Shown here: in pieces, positions 28,579 through 37,193 of the stretch
How the letters are laid out: every line of letters begins with the position of its first letter
How positions within the stretch are numbered: position 1 is the first letter of the stretch
Assembly (NCBI RefSeq): GCF_003355515.1
Contig: NZ_CP031367.1
Coordinates: 1 to 64,000, forward strand
Length of the DNA stretch: 64,000 bases
Origin: Aliarcobacter trophiarum LMG 25534
GTDB taxonomy: Bacteria > Campylobacterota > Campylobacteria > Campylobacterales > Arcobacteraceae
Direction: 5' to 3'
Position numbers and translations under genes: made by a program
Notes under the pieces: model-generated
Database searches by the model: none
What the model was told of the DNA's origin: nothing
Seen by the model: only the letters and a program-made list of their open reading frames with translations

Positions 28579-29238
28579 CTAGATGTTAAGTCTATAACCA
28601 GCTCCTCTTATATTTAAAATCATCTCATCTCCCAAAAGTTTTCTAAGATTTTTTATATATGTTCTTATTGTACTATCATTTATACTATCTTCATAGCTAT
28701 AAACATTGTTTATTATCTCATCTATACTAATAGTTTTTGCTCTGTTATTGTATAGATATAAAAGTATTTCAAACTCTTTCTTTGTTAAGTTCTGCCAAAT
28801 ATCATCCTTAATTATCTGTTGCTTCTCTATATCTAAAACTATCTTTTTATTAAGTTGGATTTCTTTATTTATATCTATATTAAAAAGCCTTTTTATATTG
28901 TTGATTCGTAAATCTAGCTCTTTTAACTCAAAAGGTTTTTTAATATAATCATCACATCCACTATCAAAACCTTTTTGCATATCTTCTACCATATTTAAAG
29001 ATGTTATAAATATTGCTGGAGTTTTTATACTATTTTTTCTAAGCTCTTTTAGGAGTTCAAAACCATTCTTATTTGGTACATTTACATCTAGTAAAAGTAA
29101 ATCAAAAGTTTGTGAATATAAGTGTTTTATAGCTTCATCATAAGAAAAGCTTGTAATAATTTTGTGATTTTGGTTTGAAAGATGTTCTTCTAGAATCTCA
29201 TTTAATATTAAATCATCTTCAAGAAGTAGGATTTTCAT
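28579..29238 (-). CDS. OmpR-family response regulator, CusR-like
   Basis: A 219-residue regulator with a receiver domain (1-115; EDD at 7-9, phospho-acceptor Asp51 in LLLLDVNVPNKNG, the switch Thr/Ser in IFITSL, and the conserved Lys in YIKKPF) and a winged-helix output domain (about 125-219, ending DSTIRTYIKNLRKLLG and GAGYRLNI). The start at ATG 29238 gives the usual MKILLLEDD opening. It lies directly upstream of the histidine kinase and the RND efflux operon; the 11-bp tandem repeat before that operon is its probable binding site. Confidence 0.93.
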   Translation of the reverse strand: MKILLLEDDLILNEILEEHLSNQNHKIITSFSYDEAIKHLYSQTFDLLLLDVNVPNKNGFELLKELRKNSIKTPAIFITSLNMVEDMQKGFDSGCDDYIKKPFELKELDLRINNIKRLFNIDINKEIQLNKKIVLDIEKQQIIKDDIWQNLTKKEFEILLYLYNNRAKTISIDEIINNVYSYEDSINDSTIRTYIKNLRKLLGDEMILNIRGAGYRLNI

Positions 29239-29248
29239 TTTTAAGAAA

Positions 29249-29264
29249 TGGGACAGAAGTCCCA
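29249..29264 (-). terminator. hairpin between the RRM protein and response regulator genes
   Basis: TGGGAC (29249-29254) pairs with GTCCCA (29259-29264) around AGAA; on the minus strand the stem is followed by TTTCTT. A plausible terminator for the RRM gene just upstream of the response regulator start. Confidence 0.5.
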
Positions 29265-29274
29265 AAAAACAGAA

Positions 29275-29556
29275 TTAGAAACTTCTTCTAGGTCTGCTAT
29301 CTCTTGGCTTGTCCTCTTTTGGCTTAGCTTCGTTTACTCTTAAAGTTCTACCATCAGTTTCTTTACCGTTTAGAGCTTCAATAGCAGCATTTCCAGCAGC
29401 AGCATCTTCCATTTCAACAAATGCAAAACCTTTTGATCTATTTGTCTCTCTATCCATGATAATTTTTGCACTTTTAACTGCACCAAATTTAGCAAAAACT
29501 GCTTCTAAATCTTTATCGCTCATTTTATACGATAAATTCCCAACGTAAATGTTCAT
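29275..29556 (-). CDS. RRM-domain RNA-binding protein
   Basis: A 93-residue protein with one RNA recognition motif: RNP2 IYVGNL at 3-8 and RNP1 KGFAFVEM at 42-49, both with the RNA-stacking aromatics. A short basic tail (KPRDSRPRRSF) follows. It belongs to the glycine-poor cyanobacterial Rbp-like class common in Campylobacterota, thought to bind single-stranded RNA and often abundant in the cold. AAAGGA precedes the ATG and a hairpin follows the gene, suggesting a monocistronic unit. Confidence 0.93.
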   Translation of the reverse strand: MNIYVGNLSYKMSDKDLEAVFAKFGAVKSAKIIMDRETNRSKGFAFVEMEDAAAGNAAIEALNGKETDGRTLRVNEAKPKEDKPRDSRPRRSF

Positions 29557-29608
29557 ATTTTTAATCCTTTGAAAAAGTTAGACATTATGCCTTAATATTT
29601 TTTCTAAA

Positions 29609-31018
29609 TCAAGAGTTTTTAAAATTTTTTTCTAAAGTTTTTAAAACTCTTTTATTAACTTCATCAAAACCTAAGATAAAAAGTATGTCATAAACCGATG
29701 GAGCTTGTGTTGAACCTGTTAATGCTAATCTTATTGGTTGGAAAATTTGAGGAAACTTTAAACCTTTGTCACTAATAAACGGTTTAGTTAAACTCTCTAA
29801 TGCTTCAATACTAGAGAAACTATCTTGATTTCTTTCTAAAAGAGCTAAATAATCTTTTAAAATCTCTATAGTATCCTCTTTTACAAATTTATTAACTCCA
29901 GCCTCTTCATAGCTATTTGGCTCATTTAAAATAAGTAAAATTGAGCTTTTTAGTTCTATTAGAGTATTTGCTCTTTGTTTTGAAAGATTTAAAATATCCT
30001 CTTTTTTAGAGCAATTACTCAAATCTAAATCAAAAAACTTCAACTCTTTTTCTAATCTATCATTTGAAGCATTTTTTATATACTCACTATTTAACCATAG
30101 TAATTTCTCGGCATTATAAGCTGATGCTGATCTATTTATATTTTTTGGGTCAAAGAATTCTAGCATCTCATCCATAGAAAAAATCTCTTGATCTTTGTTT
30201 GACCAACCAAGTCTTACTAAAAAGTTTAAAAGTGCTTCTGGAAGATAACCTAATCTTTTATACTCCATTACATCCATAGCACCATCTCTTTTAGATAATT
30301 TTTTACCTTCAGGGTTATTTATCATAGGAACATGGTAGAAATTTGGATGTTTTACTCCTAGGGCATTATAAATTACTATCTGTTTTGGAGTATTAGATAA
30401 GTGGTCATCTCCTCTTATTACATCGCTCATTTGCATTAACATATCATCAATTGTTACAACAAAGTTATAAGTTGGCATACCATTACTTCTAGCAATTACA
30501 AAATCATCAACAAATGATGCATCAAATTTTATATCCCCTTTTACTCCATCCATAAATCTAATTTCACCTGTTGTTGGTGCTTTTATTCTAATAACTGGCT
30601 CAATACCTTCAGGAATTTCTGGTAAAATTTTTCCCTCTTCTGGTCTCCATGTACCATCATATCTTGGAGTTTGTTTATTTGCTTCTTGAGAAGCTCTTAA
30701 TCTATCAAGTTCATCTTTACTCATATAACATCTATAAGCATTTCCACTTTGTAATAATTTATTTATGTACTCTTTATAAATCTCTGTTCTTTTTGATTGG
30801 TACTCAACCTCTTTATCATAAGACAACCCAACCCAATCAAAGGCTTCAATTATAGCTTTTAAAGCATCTTCACTATTTCTTGCTAAATCTGTATCCTCAA
30901 TTCTAAGTCTAAAAACTCCACTATTCTTTCTAGCCCATAAATAACTATATAGTGCAGTTCTAAGTCCACCTATATGTAAATACCCAGTTGGACTCGGTGC
31001 AAATCTTGTAACTACCAT
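29609..31018 (-). CDS. gltX: glutamyl-tRNA synthetase
   Basis: Class I aminoacyl-tRNA synthetase of 469 residues. The HIGH-type signature is PSPTGYLHIGGLRT near the N-terminus, and the KMSKS-equivalent is KLSKRDG; the discriminator and anticodon-binding domains follow. ATG 31018 has AAGGAG upstream and gives the family start MVVTRFAPSPTG. Campylobacterota commonly carry two GluRS, one for tRNA-Glu and one for misacylating tRNA-Gln, which is then corrected by GatCAB (gatB is at 51917). I cannot tell which type this is by reading alone. Confidence 0.96.
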   Translation of the reverse strand: MVVTRFAPSPTGYLHIGGLRTALYSYLWARKNSGVFRLRIEDTDLARNSEDALKAIIEAFDWVGLSYDKEVEYQSKRTEIYKEYINKLLQSGNAYRCYMSKDELDRLRASQEANKQTPRYDGTWRPEEGKILPEIPEGIEPVIRIKAPTTGEIRFMDGVKGDIKFDASFVDDFVIARSNGMPTYNFVVTIDDMLMQMSDVIRGDDHLSNTPKQIVIYNALGVKHPNFYHVPMINNPEGKKLSKRDGAMDVMEYKRLGYLPEALLNFLVRLGWSNKDQEIFSMDEMLEFFDPKNINRSASAYNAEKLLWLNSEYIKNASNDRLEKELKFFDLDLSNCSKKEDILNLSKQRANTLIELKSSILLILNEPNSYEEAGVNKFVKEDTIEILKDYLALLERNQDSFSSIEALESLTKPFISDKGLKFPQIFQPIRLALTGSTQAPSVYDILFILGFDEVNKRVLKTLEKNFKNS

Positions 31019-31031
31019 TTTTAACTCCTTT

Positions 31032-31130
31032 TTATTTTTCTTCTTCTTTATTGTGTAGATAAAATCCAACACCACTTCCAATCACAACCAAAACTATAAA
31101 AATCAATAAAGCTATCTCTAAAATTCCCAC
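31032..31130 (-). CDS. 32-residue single-pass membrane protein
   Basis: A short frame between rlmN and gltX starts with GTG at 31130, one base after the rlmN stop, with AAGGA at suitable distance inside the rlmN end. It encodes one hydrophobic helix (about residues 3-22, IALLIFIVLVVIGSGVG) and a charged tail NKEEEK. It is followed by the AAGGAG of gltX. Composition and spacing look like a genuine small membrane protein, probably with its N-terminus outside the cytoplasm. Function unknown. Confidence 0.6.
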   Translation of the reverse strand: MGILEIALLIFIVLVVIGSGVGFYLHNKEEEK

Positions 31131-31131
31131 C

Positions 31132-32211
31132 TTAATCCTTTTTAATCTCTTTTTCTCTTAGTTGCCCACATGCAGCACTAATATCTAAACCTTTTGACTC
31201 TCTTATTGTACAAATAACACTTTTACTATTTAGAAAATCTTTAAATTTTATCATATCTTGTTCAAGTGGTCTTTGATAAGTCGTACCTGGATATGGGTTA
31301 AAATAGATTAGATTTACTTTTGCTTGTATTCCATCAAGAAGTTTTACAAGTTTTTTAGCAGCATCTAAACTATCATTTTTATCTTTTATAACCAAATACT
31401 CAAACATAACTTTTTTTCTAGTATCAACTGGAAATGCTTTAACTGCTTCAATTATACTTGCAATGTTATATGCTTTATTCATAGGAATTAGTTCACTTCT
31501 TAATTCATCATCAACAGCATGAAGAGAAATAGCTAGTTGAATTTGTAAATCTTTTTCTCCAAGTTTCTTAATCTTACTTGCAATTCCAGATGTTGAGACA
31601 GTTTGTCTTCTTCTACTAATTGCTAATCCATCAAGTTCTGAAAATATTTCAACAGCTTTTACAAAATTATCAAAATTATCAAGTGGTTCACCCATTCCCA
31701 TATAAACAATATTTAAAGCTTTGTTTTCAGCTATTTCATTGTCTCTTTTTATATGTATAATTTGTGCTATATACTCTCCAACTGTTAAATTCCTTACAAA
31801 TCCACCTTTTGCTGTAAGACAGAAGCTACAACCAACTTTACATCCAACTTGACTTGAGATACAAACTGTATATTTTTCACTTCTTACAATTTGTCCATCT
31901 TCGTCTAATTTTTTATCTTTCATCAAGAGTAAAACAGCTTCAACTGTAAGATTATCTCTTAGTTTAAAAAGATATTTTATACTTCCATCACTACTTTGCT
32001 CTTTTTTTACAATTTGCATTACATCAAGTGGATAATTTGTTTTTAAATCTTCAATCAAATCTTTTGGAAGGTTTTTCATCTCATCATAAGATTTTGCATA
32101 TTTTTTATATAACCAATTATATACCTGTTTTGCGCGAAACGAAGGCTTTAATCTCTCTTTTAACTCTTCTAATGTGTAATCATAGATTGATATTTCATCA
32201 AATTTTGCCAC
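31132..32211 (-). CDS. rlmN: dual-specificity 23S rRNA/tRNA adenine-C2 methyltransferase RlmN
   Basis: Radical SAM enzyme that methylates A2503 of 23S rRNA and A37 of some tRNAs. The 359-residue protein has the [4Fe-4S] motif CKVGCSFC, the SAM segment GMGEPLDN, and the resolving Cys in the C-terminal SAACGQL. The N-terminal helical domain precedes. It overlaps the phosphorylase-like gene by one base and is followed by a small membrane protein and gltX, a translation-themed run. Confidence 0.97.
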   Translation of the reverse strand: MAKFDEISIYDYTLEELKERLKPSFRAKQVYNWLYKKYAKSYDEMKNLPKDLIEDLKTNYPLDVMQIVKKEQSSDGSIKYLFKLRDNLTVEAVLLLMKDKKLDEDGQIVRSEKYTVCISSQVGCKVGCSFCLTAKGGFVRNLTVGEYIAQIIHIKRDNEIAENKALNIVYMGMGEPLDNFDNFVKAVEIFSELDGLAISRRRQTVSTSGIASKIKKLGEKDLQIQLAISLHAVDDELRSELIPMNKAYNIASIIEAVKAFPVDTRKKVMFEYLVIKDKNDSLDAAKKLVKLLDGIQAKVNLIYFNPYPGTTYQRPLEQDMIKFKDFLNSKSVICTIRESKGLDISAACGQLREKEIKKD

Positions 32212-32762
32212 TATTTTGCCTCTTTTGCTTTTATTATATTTTTATCTTCTAAGTATTTAAATAACTTCTCCATAGCAGCTTTATGATTTTTTACAAAATC
32301 TTTATGAGCATTTTCATCTGTGTAATTTGTAACTACAAAAATACCAAATGCAGGTATCTCAAACTCTTTTGCTACACTTAATACTGAAAAAAACTCCATA
32401 TTCTCTAAATCAATATTGTAGTTTAAAAACTCTTTTGAGATAGTTTTATCTATACTTATGTAGTTTGAACTATTTACAACTATTTCACTTTTTGTTAAAT
32501 TTGTATCAATTTTTACAGCATTATCAAGTGGAGTGTAGGCAAAATTTTGTAAAAATGAAAGCTCTAGATTAGTTGAACTTTTTGACTCTATAATATCGAA
32601 AATTTTGTATTTCCCATAACTTCCAGCACTTCCAACAAAAAGTATAAACTCAGGTCTGTTAAAAAGACAAATTTTTGTAAGATTTATTGTGCTTTCAATA
32701 AGACCAACTCCAATGCTATTTGCAAATGGAAATGTTTCATTCCTTCCAGCAGATACAATCAC
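32211..32762 (-). CDS. nucleoside phosphorylase-like protein
   Basis: A 183-residue member of the purine nucleoside phosphorylase/UDP superfamily: [12 protein letters not shown] matches the conserved strand-glycine phosphate region, and [16 protein letters not shown] matches the nucleoside-binding ME segment. The length is short compared with the usual ~230. It starts with GTG, overlapping the stop of the SIMPL gene by 4 nt. Substrate could be purine nucleosides, methylthioadenosine or aminofutalosine; no catalytic evidence is visible to choose. Confidence 0.7.
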   Translation of the reverse strand: MIVSAGRNETFPFANSIGVGLIESTINLTKICLFNRPEFILFVGSAGSYGKYKIFDIIESKSSTNLELSFLQNFAYTPLDNAVKIDTNLTKSEIVVNSSNYISIDKTISKEFLNYNIDLENMEFFSVLSVAKEFEIPAFGIFVVTNYTDENAHKDFVKNHKAAMEKLFKYLEDKNIIKAKEAK

Positions 32763-33448
32763 TTACAATCCAAGATATAGTTAGTATTTATTTTTATACT
32801 TTGTTCATTATTAATTGGTGTAATCTCTTGCTCATAGCTTTTTTGAAGACTATCTGCACTAGATTGCATTCTTGCTCTAGGGTAGTATGTAGAACTCTCT
32901 TCATTTATATTTACACTTTTTACATTACATTTTTTTGATATTTGTGCTGATAACTCTTTTGCATAATTTTCTATCCAAATTAAAGCTTCAAGTCTAAGTT
33001 CATCTATCATTTTGTATTGTAATTTATTACTTAATTCCCAAGATAGGTTTGATACATTTAGTTTTAAATCGTTTGATTTTATACTATCTTTTAGTTCAAT
33101 TAAATCATTCAAAAATCCATTTATTTTTTTTGTATCTTCTGATTTTATAGTAAATCTAGATTCTCCTAGATAACCCTTAAATACTGATTTATTATCTATA
33201 TATTCATATTTTGGAGTCAAATTATAATAGCTGTTTTCTATTGTTATATTCTTTGTGTTCTTTACAAAGTTATTGAATTTTTCTATTTCAATATTTATAC
33301 TCTTCTCATTAGGCTTCTCTACTGAAATAGAGATATTACTCATAATAGTATCTGCATTTATACTTTTTGTGAATGTTTTATTAAATCCTAGCTCATATGA
33401 AAAAGCAAAAATAGGAAAGAATAAGGCAGTTGATAATACTCTTTTCAT
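32759..33448 (-). CDS. exported SIMPL-domain (DUF541) protein
   Basis: A 229-residue protein with a signal peptide (1-17, FAFSY) and a body that reads as the SIMPL fold: an N-terminal beta strand set with ISISVEKPN, a long central region, and an Arg/Tyr segment with the Cys-containing end [14 protein letters not shown] proteins are periplasmic or outer-membrane and of unclear function; some are linked to oxidative or envelope stress. It lies between hisF and the phosphorylase-like gene, overlapping the latter by 4 nt. Confidence 0.7.
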   Translation of the reverse strand: MKRVLSTALFFPIFAFSYELGFNKTFTKSINADTIMSNISISVEKPNEKSINIEIEKFNNFVKNTKNITIENSYYNLTPKYEYIDNKSVFKGYLGESRFTIKSEDTKKINGFLNDLIELKDSIKSNDLKLNVSNLSWELSNKLQYKMIDELRLEALIWIENYAKELSAQISKKCNVKSVNINEESSTYYPRARMQSSADSLQKSYEQEITPINNEQSIKINTNYILDCK

Positions 33449-33449
33449 T

Positions 33450-34211
33450 TTATATCCTTACATTAATACCATTTTTTTGTAAATATTTCTTAAGTTCCAT
33501 AATATCTACCTCTTTAAAGTGAAATATTGAAGCAGCTAAAGCAGCACTTGCTCCACAATCAAAAGCTTCTTTAAAATGATGCATATTTCCAGCTCCACCA
33601 CTTGCAATTACAGGAATATTTACTATTTTAGAGATTTGTTCAGTAATTTCTAAATCGAAACCTTGTTTTACTCCATCTGTATCCATAGAAGTTAAAAGTA
33701 TCTCTCCTGCTCCTCTATTTTCTACCTCTTTTGCCCAAGTTATTGCATTTATCCCAGTATCTTCTCTACCGCCTTTTACAAAAACATTATATGAACCATT
33801 TGCTACTTTTTTAACATCTATTGCTACAACAATACATTGACTTCCAAATCTTTTTGCCCCATCATCTATCAAGTTTGGAGTTTTAACAGCACTTGAGTTT
33901 ATAGAGATTTTGTCACAACCTACATTTAAAAGTGCATAAATATCATCTAAATTTCGTATTCCTCCCCCAACTGTTAAAGGAATAAATACCTCTTTTGCCA
34001 CATTTTTTACAATATCAACAATAGTTCCTCTGTTTTCTACACTTGCACTAATATCTAAAAATGTAAGCTCATCAGCACCTTCATCGTTGTATCTTTTTGC
34101 TATTTCAACTGGATCACCAGCATCTTTTAAACCCACAAAGTTTACACCTTTTACAACTCTTCCATTGTTTACATCTAGACATGGGATTATTCTTTTTGTT
34201 AGATTATTCAA
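33450..34211 (-). CDS. hisF: imidazole glycerol phosphate synthase subunit HisF
   Basis: Cyclase subunit that, with HisH, makes imidazole glycerol phosphate and AICAR in histidine synthesis. The 253-residue (beta-alpha)8 barrel has the catalytic Asp in [15 protein letters not shown] and the second in IVVAIDVKK, plus phosphate loops GGG and ASGGAG. The start is taken as TTG 34211 ([12 protein letters not shown]) behind AAAGGA; a longer ATG start at 34238 would add a non-homologous nine residues that include that Shine-Dalgarno. hisH is not adjacent. Confidence 0.95.
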   Translation of the reverse strand: MNNLTKRIIPCLDVNNGRVVKGVNFVGLKDAGDPVEIAKRYNDEGADELTFLDISASVENRGTIVDIVKNVAKEVFIPLTVGGGIRNLDDIYALLNVGCDKISINSSAVKTPNLIDDGAKRFGSQCIVVAIDVKKVANGSYNVFVKGGREDTGINAITWAKEVENRGAGEILLTSMDTDGVKQGFDLEITEQISKIVNIPVIASGGAGNMHHFKEAFDCGASAALAASIFHFKEVDIMELKKYLQKNGINVRI

Positions 34212-34238
34212 AGTAATTCCTTTTTTAATAGTCCCCAT

Positions 34239-34387
34239 TTAAAAGGAACCATAATCTTTTTGACTACTAATAGGATTAAAAATCCTCTTGAAAGTAGCAA
34301 GACCTAAAGAGCTTTTAGAAAAAAGCCTTAATAATTAGTAAAAAATATTACCAAAATGTAAGTTAAAAAAAGATATACTCTCAACTT
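34239..34387. other. divergent hisF/ksgA spacer with nested stem-loop
   Basis: AGGATT (34272-34277) and AATCCT (34281-34286) form a tight hairpin nested in CTACT (34264-34268) / AGTAG (34293-34297); a weaker CTAAA/TTTAG pair follows at 34304-34318. The structure would lie in the hisF leader. No known riboswitch or histidine-codon leader peptide could be recognised. Confidence 0.4.
34374..34387 (+). promoter_or_regulatory. ksgA promoter close enough for a leaderless transcript
   Basis: TATACT (34374-34379) is followed by only 8 nt before the ATG of ksgA, and no Shine-Dalgarno is present, so transcription would start at or within a base or two of the start codon. Confidence 0.45.
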
Positions 34388-35188
34388 ATGGAAAAAGTAA
34401 AAGCAAAAAAAGAGTTTGGGCAAAACTTTTTAAAAGATAGTTCAATTTTAGATAAAATCATCCAATCGATGCCCCAAAACAATAATCATATTGTAGAAAT
34501 TGGGCCTGGATTAGGTGATTTGACTAAAAATTTAGTCAAATACAAAGATGTGACAGCTTATGAGGTTGATACCGATTTAATTGGTATTTTAAAGTCGAAA
34601 TTTGCAACAGAGATTGAGAACAGAAGATTTGATTTAAAGCATATCGATGTTTTAAGGGCTTGGGATGAGCTAAAATCTCTACATAGTATGAAATATGATT
34701 TAATAGCAAATTTACCATACTATATTGCAACAAATATTATATTAAGAGCATTTGAAGATGAGCTTTGCGAACATATTATTGTAATGGTTCAAAAAGAGGT
34801 TGCTGAAAAATTTTCAGCAAAAGTAAATGATAAAGAGTACTCATCTTTGGGGATAATTACAGAAACTATCTCAAAAGAATCAAAAATACTCTTTGATGTT
34901 CCTCCAACGGCATTTGACCCAATGCCAAAGGTTACATCTTCAATTCTTTATATAAAAAAAGATTTAGATAAAAAAGTAGATAAAGATTTTAATAGATTTT
35001 TAAAAGCCTGTTTCGTACAGCCACGAAAAAAACTATCAAAAAATCTTAGCTCTATTTTAGATAAATCTGAAATCCTCTCTCTTTATAATGAGTTAGGATT
35101 GAATGACAATTTACGACCTCACGAAGTTAGTTCATCTTTGTATAGCCAAATGCATACAAAGGTAAAAAATGGAAGAGATAAAAAATGA
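34388..35188 (+). CDS. ksgA: 16S rRNA dimethyladenosine transferase KsgA/RsmA
   Basis: Dimethylates the two adjacent adenosines of helix 45 of 16S rRNA during small-subunit maturation. The 266-residue protein has the family opening KKEFGQNFLKD, the SAM motif VEIGPGLGDLT (about 37-47), the catalytic NLPYY (about 109-113) and the C-terminal helical domain with QPRKKLSKNL. It overlaps the RNase J gene by 20 nt, so the two RNA enzymes are co-expressed. No Shine-Dalgarno is visible; see the promoter entry. Confidence 0.96.
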   Translation: MEKVKAKKEFGQNFLKDSSILDKIIQSMPQNNNHIVEIGPGLGDLTKNLVKYKDVTAYEVDTDLIGILKSKFATEIENRRFDLKHIDVLRAWDELKSLHSMKYDLIANLPYYIATNIILRAFEDELCEHIIVMVQKEVAEKFSAKVNDKEYSSLGIITETISKESKILFDVPPTAFDPMPKVTSSILYIKKDLDKKVDKDFNRFLKACFVQPRKKLSKNLSSILDKSEILSLYNELGLNDNLRPHEVSSSLYSQMHTKVKNGRDKK

Positions 35189-37184
35189 AGAGATTGTTAA
35201 AGTAAGTGAAACTGAAACAAAATTAAACGGGGATAGAACAAACTCAGTAAACCGTGAGAAAAGAGAGTTTAGACCAAGAACTCCTAGACCACCTAGAAAA
35301 GAAAATAGCGAAGCTTCTCAAGAAAATGGCTCAAATGGCGAACAAGCTTATGAAAAAAAGCCTTATAAGAAGAAAAAACCAAATAATAAACCTAGATTTT
35401 TCAATAAAGATTTACCAACAAGTGGTGATGGTTGGATAAATGATCTTAAAAAAGCTTATATGATAAATGAGAAAATACATAAAGATAGATTAAATCCTCA
35501 CTATAAACTAAATCTAAACTCAAATGCCAAAATTAGAATTACTCCTCTTGGAGGATTAAATGAAATTGGTGGGAATATGATGGTTGTTGAGACTGAAAAT
35601 GAAGCAATTATTGTAGATGTTGGTATGAGTTTTCCAGATGGTGATATGCATGGAGTTGATATTTTAATTCCAGACTTTACATATCTTAGAGAGATTAAAG
35701 ATAAGATAGTTGCAGTTATTATTACTCACGGACATGAAGACCATATTGGTGCAATGCCATATTTGTTTAAAGAGATGCAGTTTCCAATTTATGGTTCACC
35801 GCTGCCATTAGAGATGATTGGAAGTAAGTTTGATGAACATAAAATGAGAGAGCATAGAGCTCTGTTTAGAGCTATTTCAAAAAGAACTCCAATAAAAATA
35901 GGAAATGATTTTGAAATAGAGTGGATGCATATTACTCACTCAATTATTGATTCATCTGCAATTGCTATAAAAACAGCAGCTGGAACTATGATTCATACAG
36001 GTGACTTTAAAATAGACCATACTCCATATGATGGTTTTCCAACAGATATACATAGACTTGCTCATTATGGAGAGGAGGGTGTTTTAGTTTTAACTTCAGA
36101 TTCAACTAACTCACACACACCTGGATTTACAAAAACTGAAAAAGCAGTTGGTCCTACGTTTGAAAGAATTTTTAGCACAGCAAAAGGAAGAGTTATAATG
36201 AGTACATTCTCTTCAAATATTCATAGAGTTGCACAAGCTATTGAAAAAGCTCTTAAATATGGAAGAAAAATCTGTGTAATTGGTCGATCTATGGAAAAGA
36301 ATTTAGATATTGCTATGACTCTAGGGTATATAAAATTTCCAAAAGACCAATTTATAGAGGCTCATGAAGTAAATAAATACTCTGATAAAGAGATTATGAT
36401 TGTAACAACTGGAAGCCAAGGTGAGTCAATGAGTGCTTTATATAGAATGGCAATTCATGAGCATAGACATATTAAAATAAAACCAGAAGATCAAATAATT
36501 CTATCGTCAAAAGCAATTCCAGGAAATGAAGGAAGTGTTTCAGAGATTATAAATCATCTTTTAAAAGCTGGTGCACAGGTTGCTTATCAAGATTATGCTG
36601 ATATACATGTATCTGGACATGCTGCCCAAGAGGAGCAAAAATTAATGCTTAGACTTGTTAAACCAAAATTTTTCTTGCCAGTTCATGGAGAGTATAATCA
36701 TGCTTTAAAACATGGTGAAACTGGAGTTGATTGTGGTGTTTTAGAGAGAAACGTGTATGTTATGGCAGATGGTGAACAAATAGAAGTTAATCCAAAATAT
36801 CTTAAAAAAGTAAAATCTGTAAAAAGTGGTAAAGTTTATATAGATAATCAATTAAATAATAAAATCTCTGATGATGTGGTTATTGATAGACAGACAATGG
36901 CAAAAGAGGGAATTGTTATGATTGTAGCTCAAATAAATGAAAATGATAGAGCTCTCGCTATAAAACCAAAAGTTGCAACATTTGGTTTTATATCTGATAA
37001 GCAAGATAGATTTTTTACAAATGAGATAGAGGAGATTTTAAATACATTTTTAGTTAATGCAAAACCTGGGATATTTAAAAATAGTAGAATTTTAGAAGAT
37101 GAACTTAGAAAAGTTGTAAGAAAACATTGTGTAAGAAAATATAAAAAATACCCAATGATTGTTCCTACTATATTTGTTCAATAA
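35169..37184 (+). CDS. rnj: ribonuclease J
   Basis: Metallo-beta-lactamase/beta-CASP ribonuclease with endo- and 5'-exonuclease activity, the central RNase of Campylobacterota. The zinc motif HGHEDHIG starts at residue 187; further ligands are in HTGDFKID, and beta-CASP and C-terminal domains follow (HVSGHAAQEEQ, PVHGEYNH). Residues 1-100 are a disordered, Lys/Arg/Pro-rich extension, as in H. pylori RNase J where it binds the helicase RhpA; a DEAD-box helicase is encoded at 46875. The start overlaps ksgA by 20 nt. Confidence 0.97.
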   Translation: MEEIKNEEIVKVSETETKLNGDRTNSVNREKREFRPRTPRPPRKENSEASQENGSNGEQAYEKKPYKKKKPNNKPRFFNKDLPTSGDGWINDLKKAYMINEKIHKDRLNPHYKLNLNSNAKIRITPLGGLNEIGGNMMVVETENEAIIVDVGMSFPDGDMHGVDILIPDFTYLREIKDKIVAVIITHGHEDHIGAMPYLFKEMQFPIYGSPLPLEMIGSKFDEHKMREHRALFRAISKRTPIKIGNDFEIEWMHITHSIIDSSAIAIKTAAGTMIHTGDFKIDHTPYDGFPTDIHRLAHYGEEGVLVLTSDSTNSHTPGFTKTEKAVGPTFERIFSTAKGRVIMSTFSSNIHRVAQAIEKALKYGRKICVIGRSMEKNLDIAMTLGYIKFPKDQFIEAHEVNKYSDKEIMIVTTGSQGESMSALYRMAIHEHRHIKIKPEDQIILSSKAIPGNEGSVSEIINHLLKAGAQVAYQDYADIHVSGHAAQEEQKLMLRLVKPKFFLPVHGEYNHALKHGETGVDCGVLERNVYVMADGEQIEVNPKYLKKVKSVKSGKVYIDNQLNNKISDDVVIDRQTMAKEGIVMIVAQINENDRALAIKPKVATFGFISDKQDRFFTNEIEEILNTFLVNAKPGIFKNSRILEDELRKVVRKHCVRKYKKYPMIVPTIFVQ

Positions 37185-37193
37185 GGACTTTAA

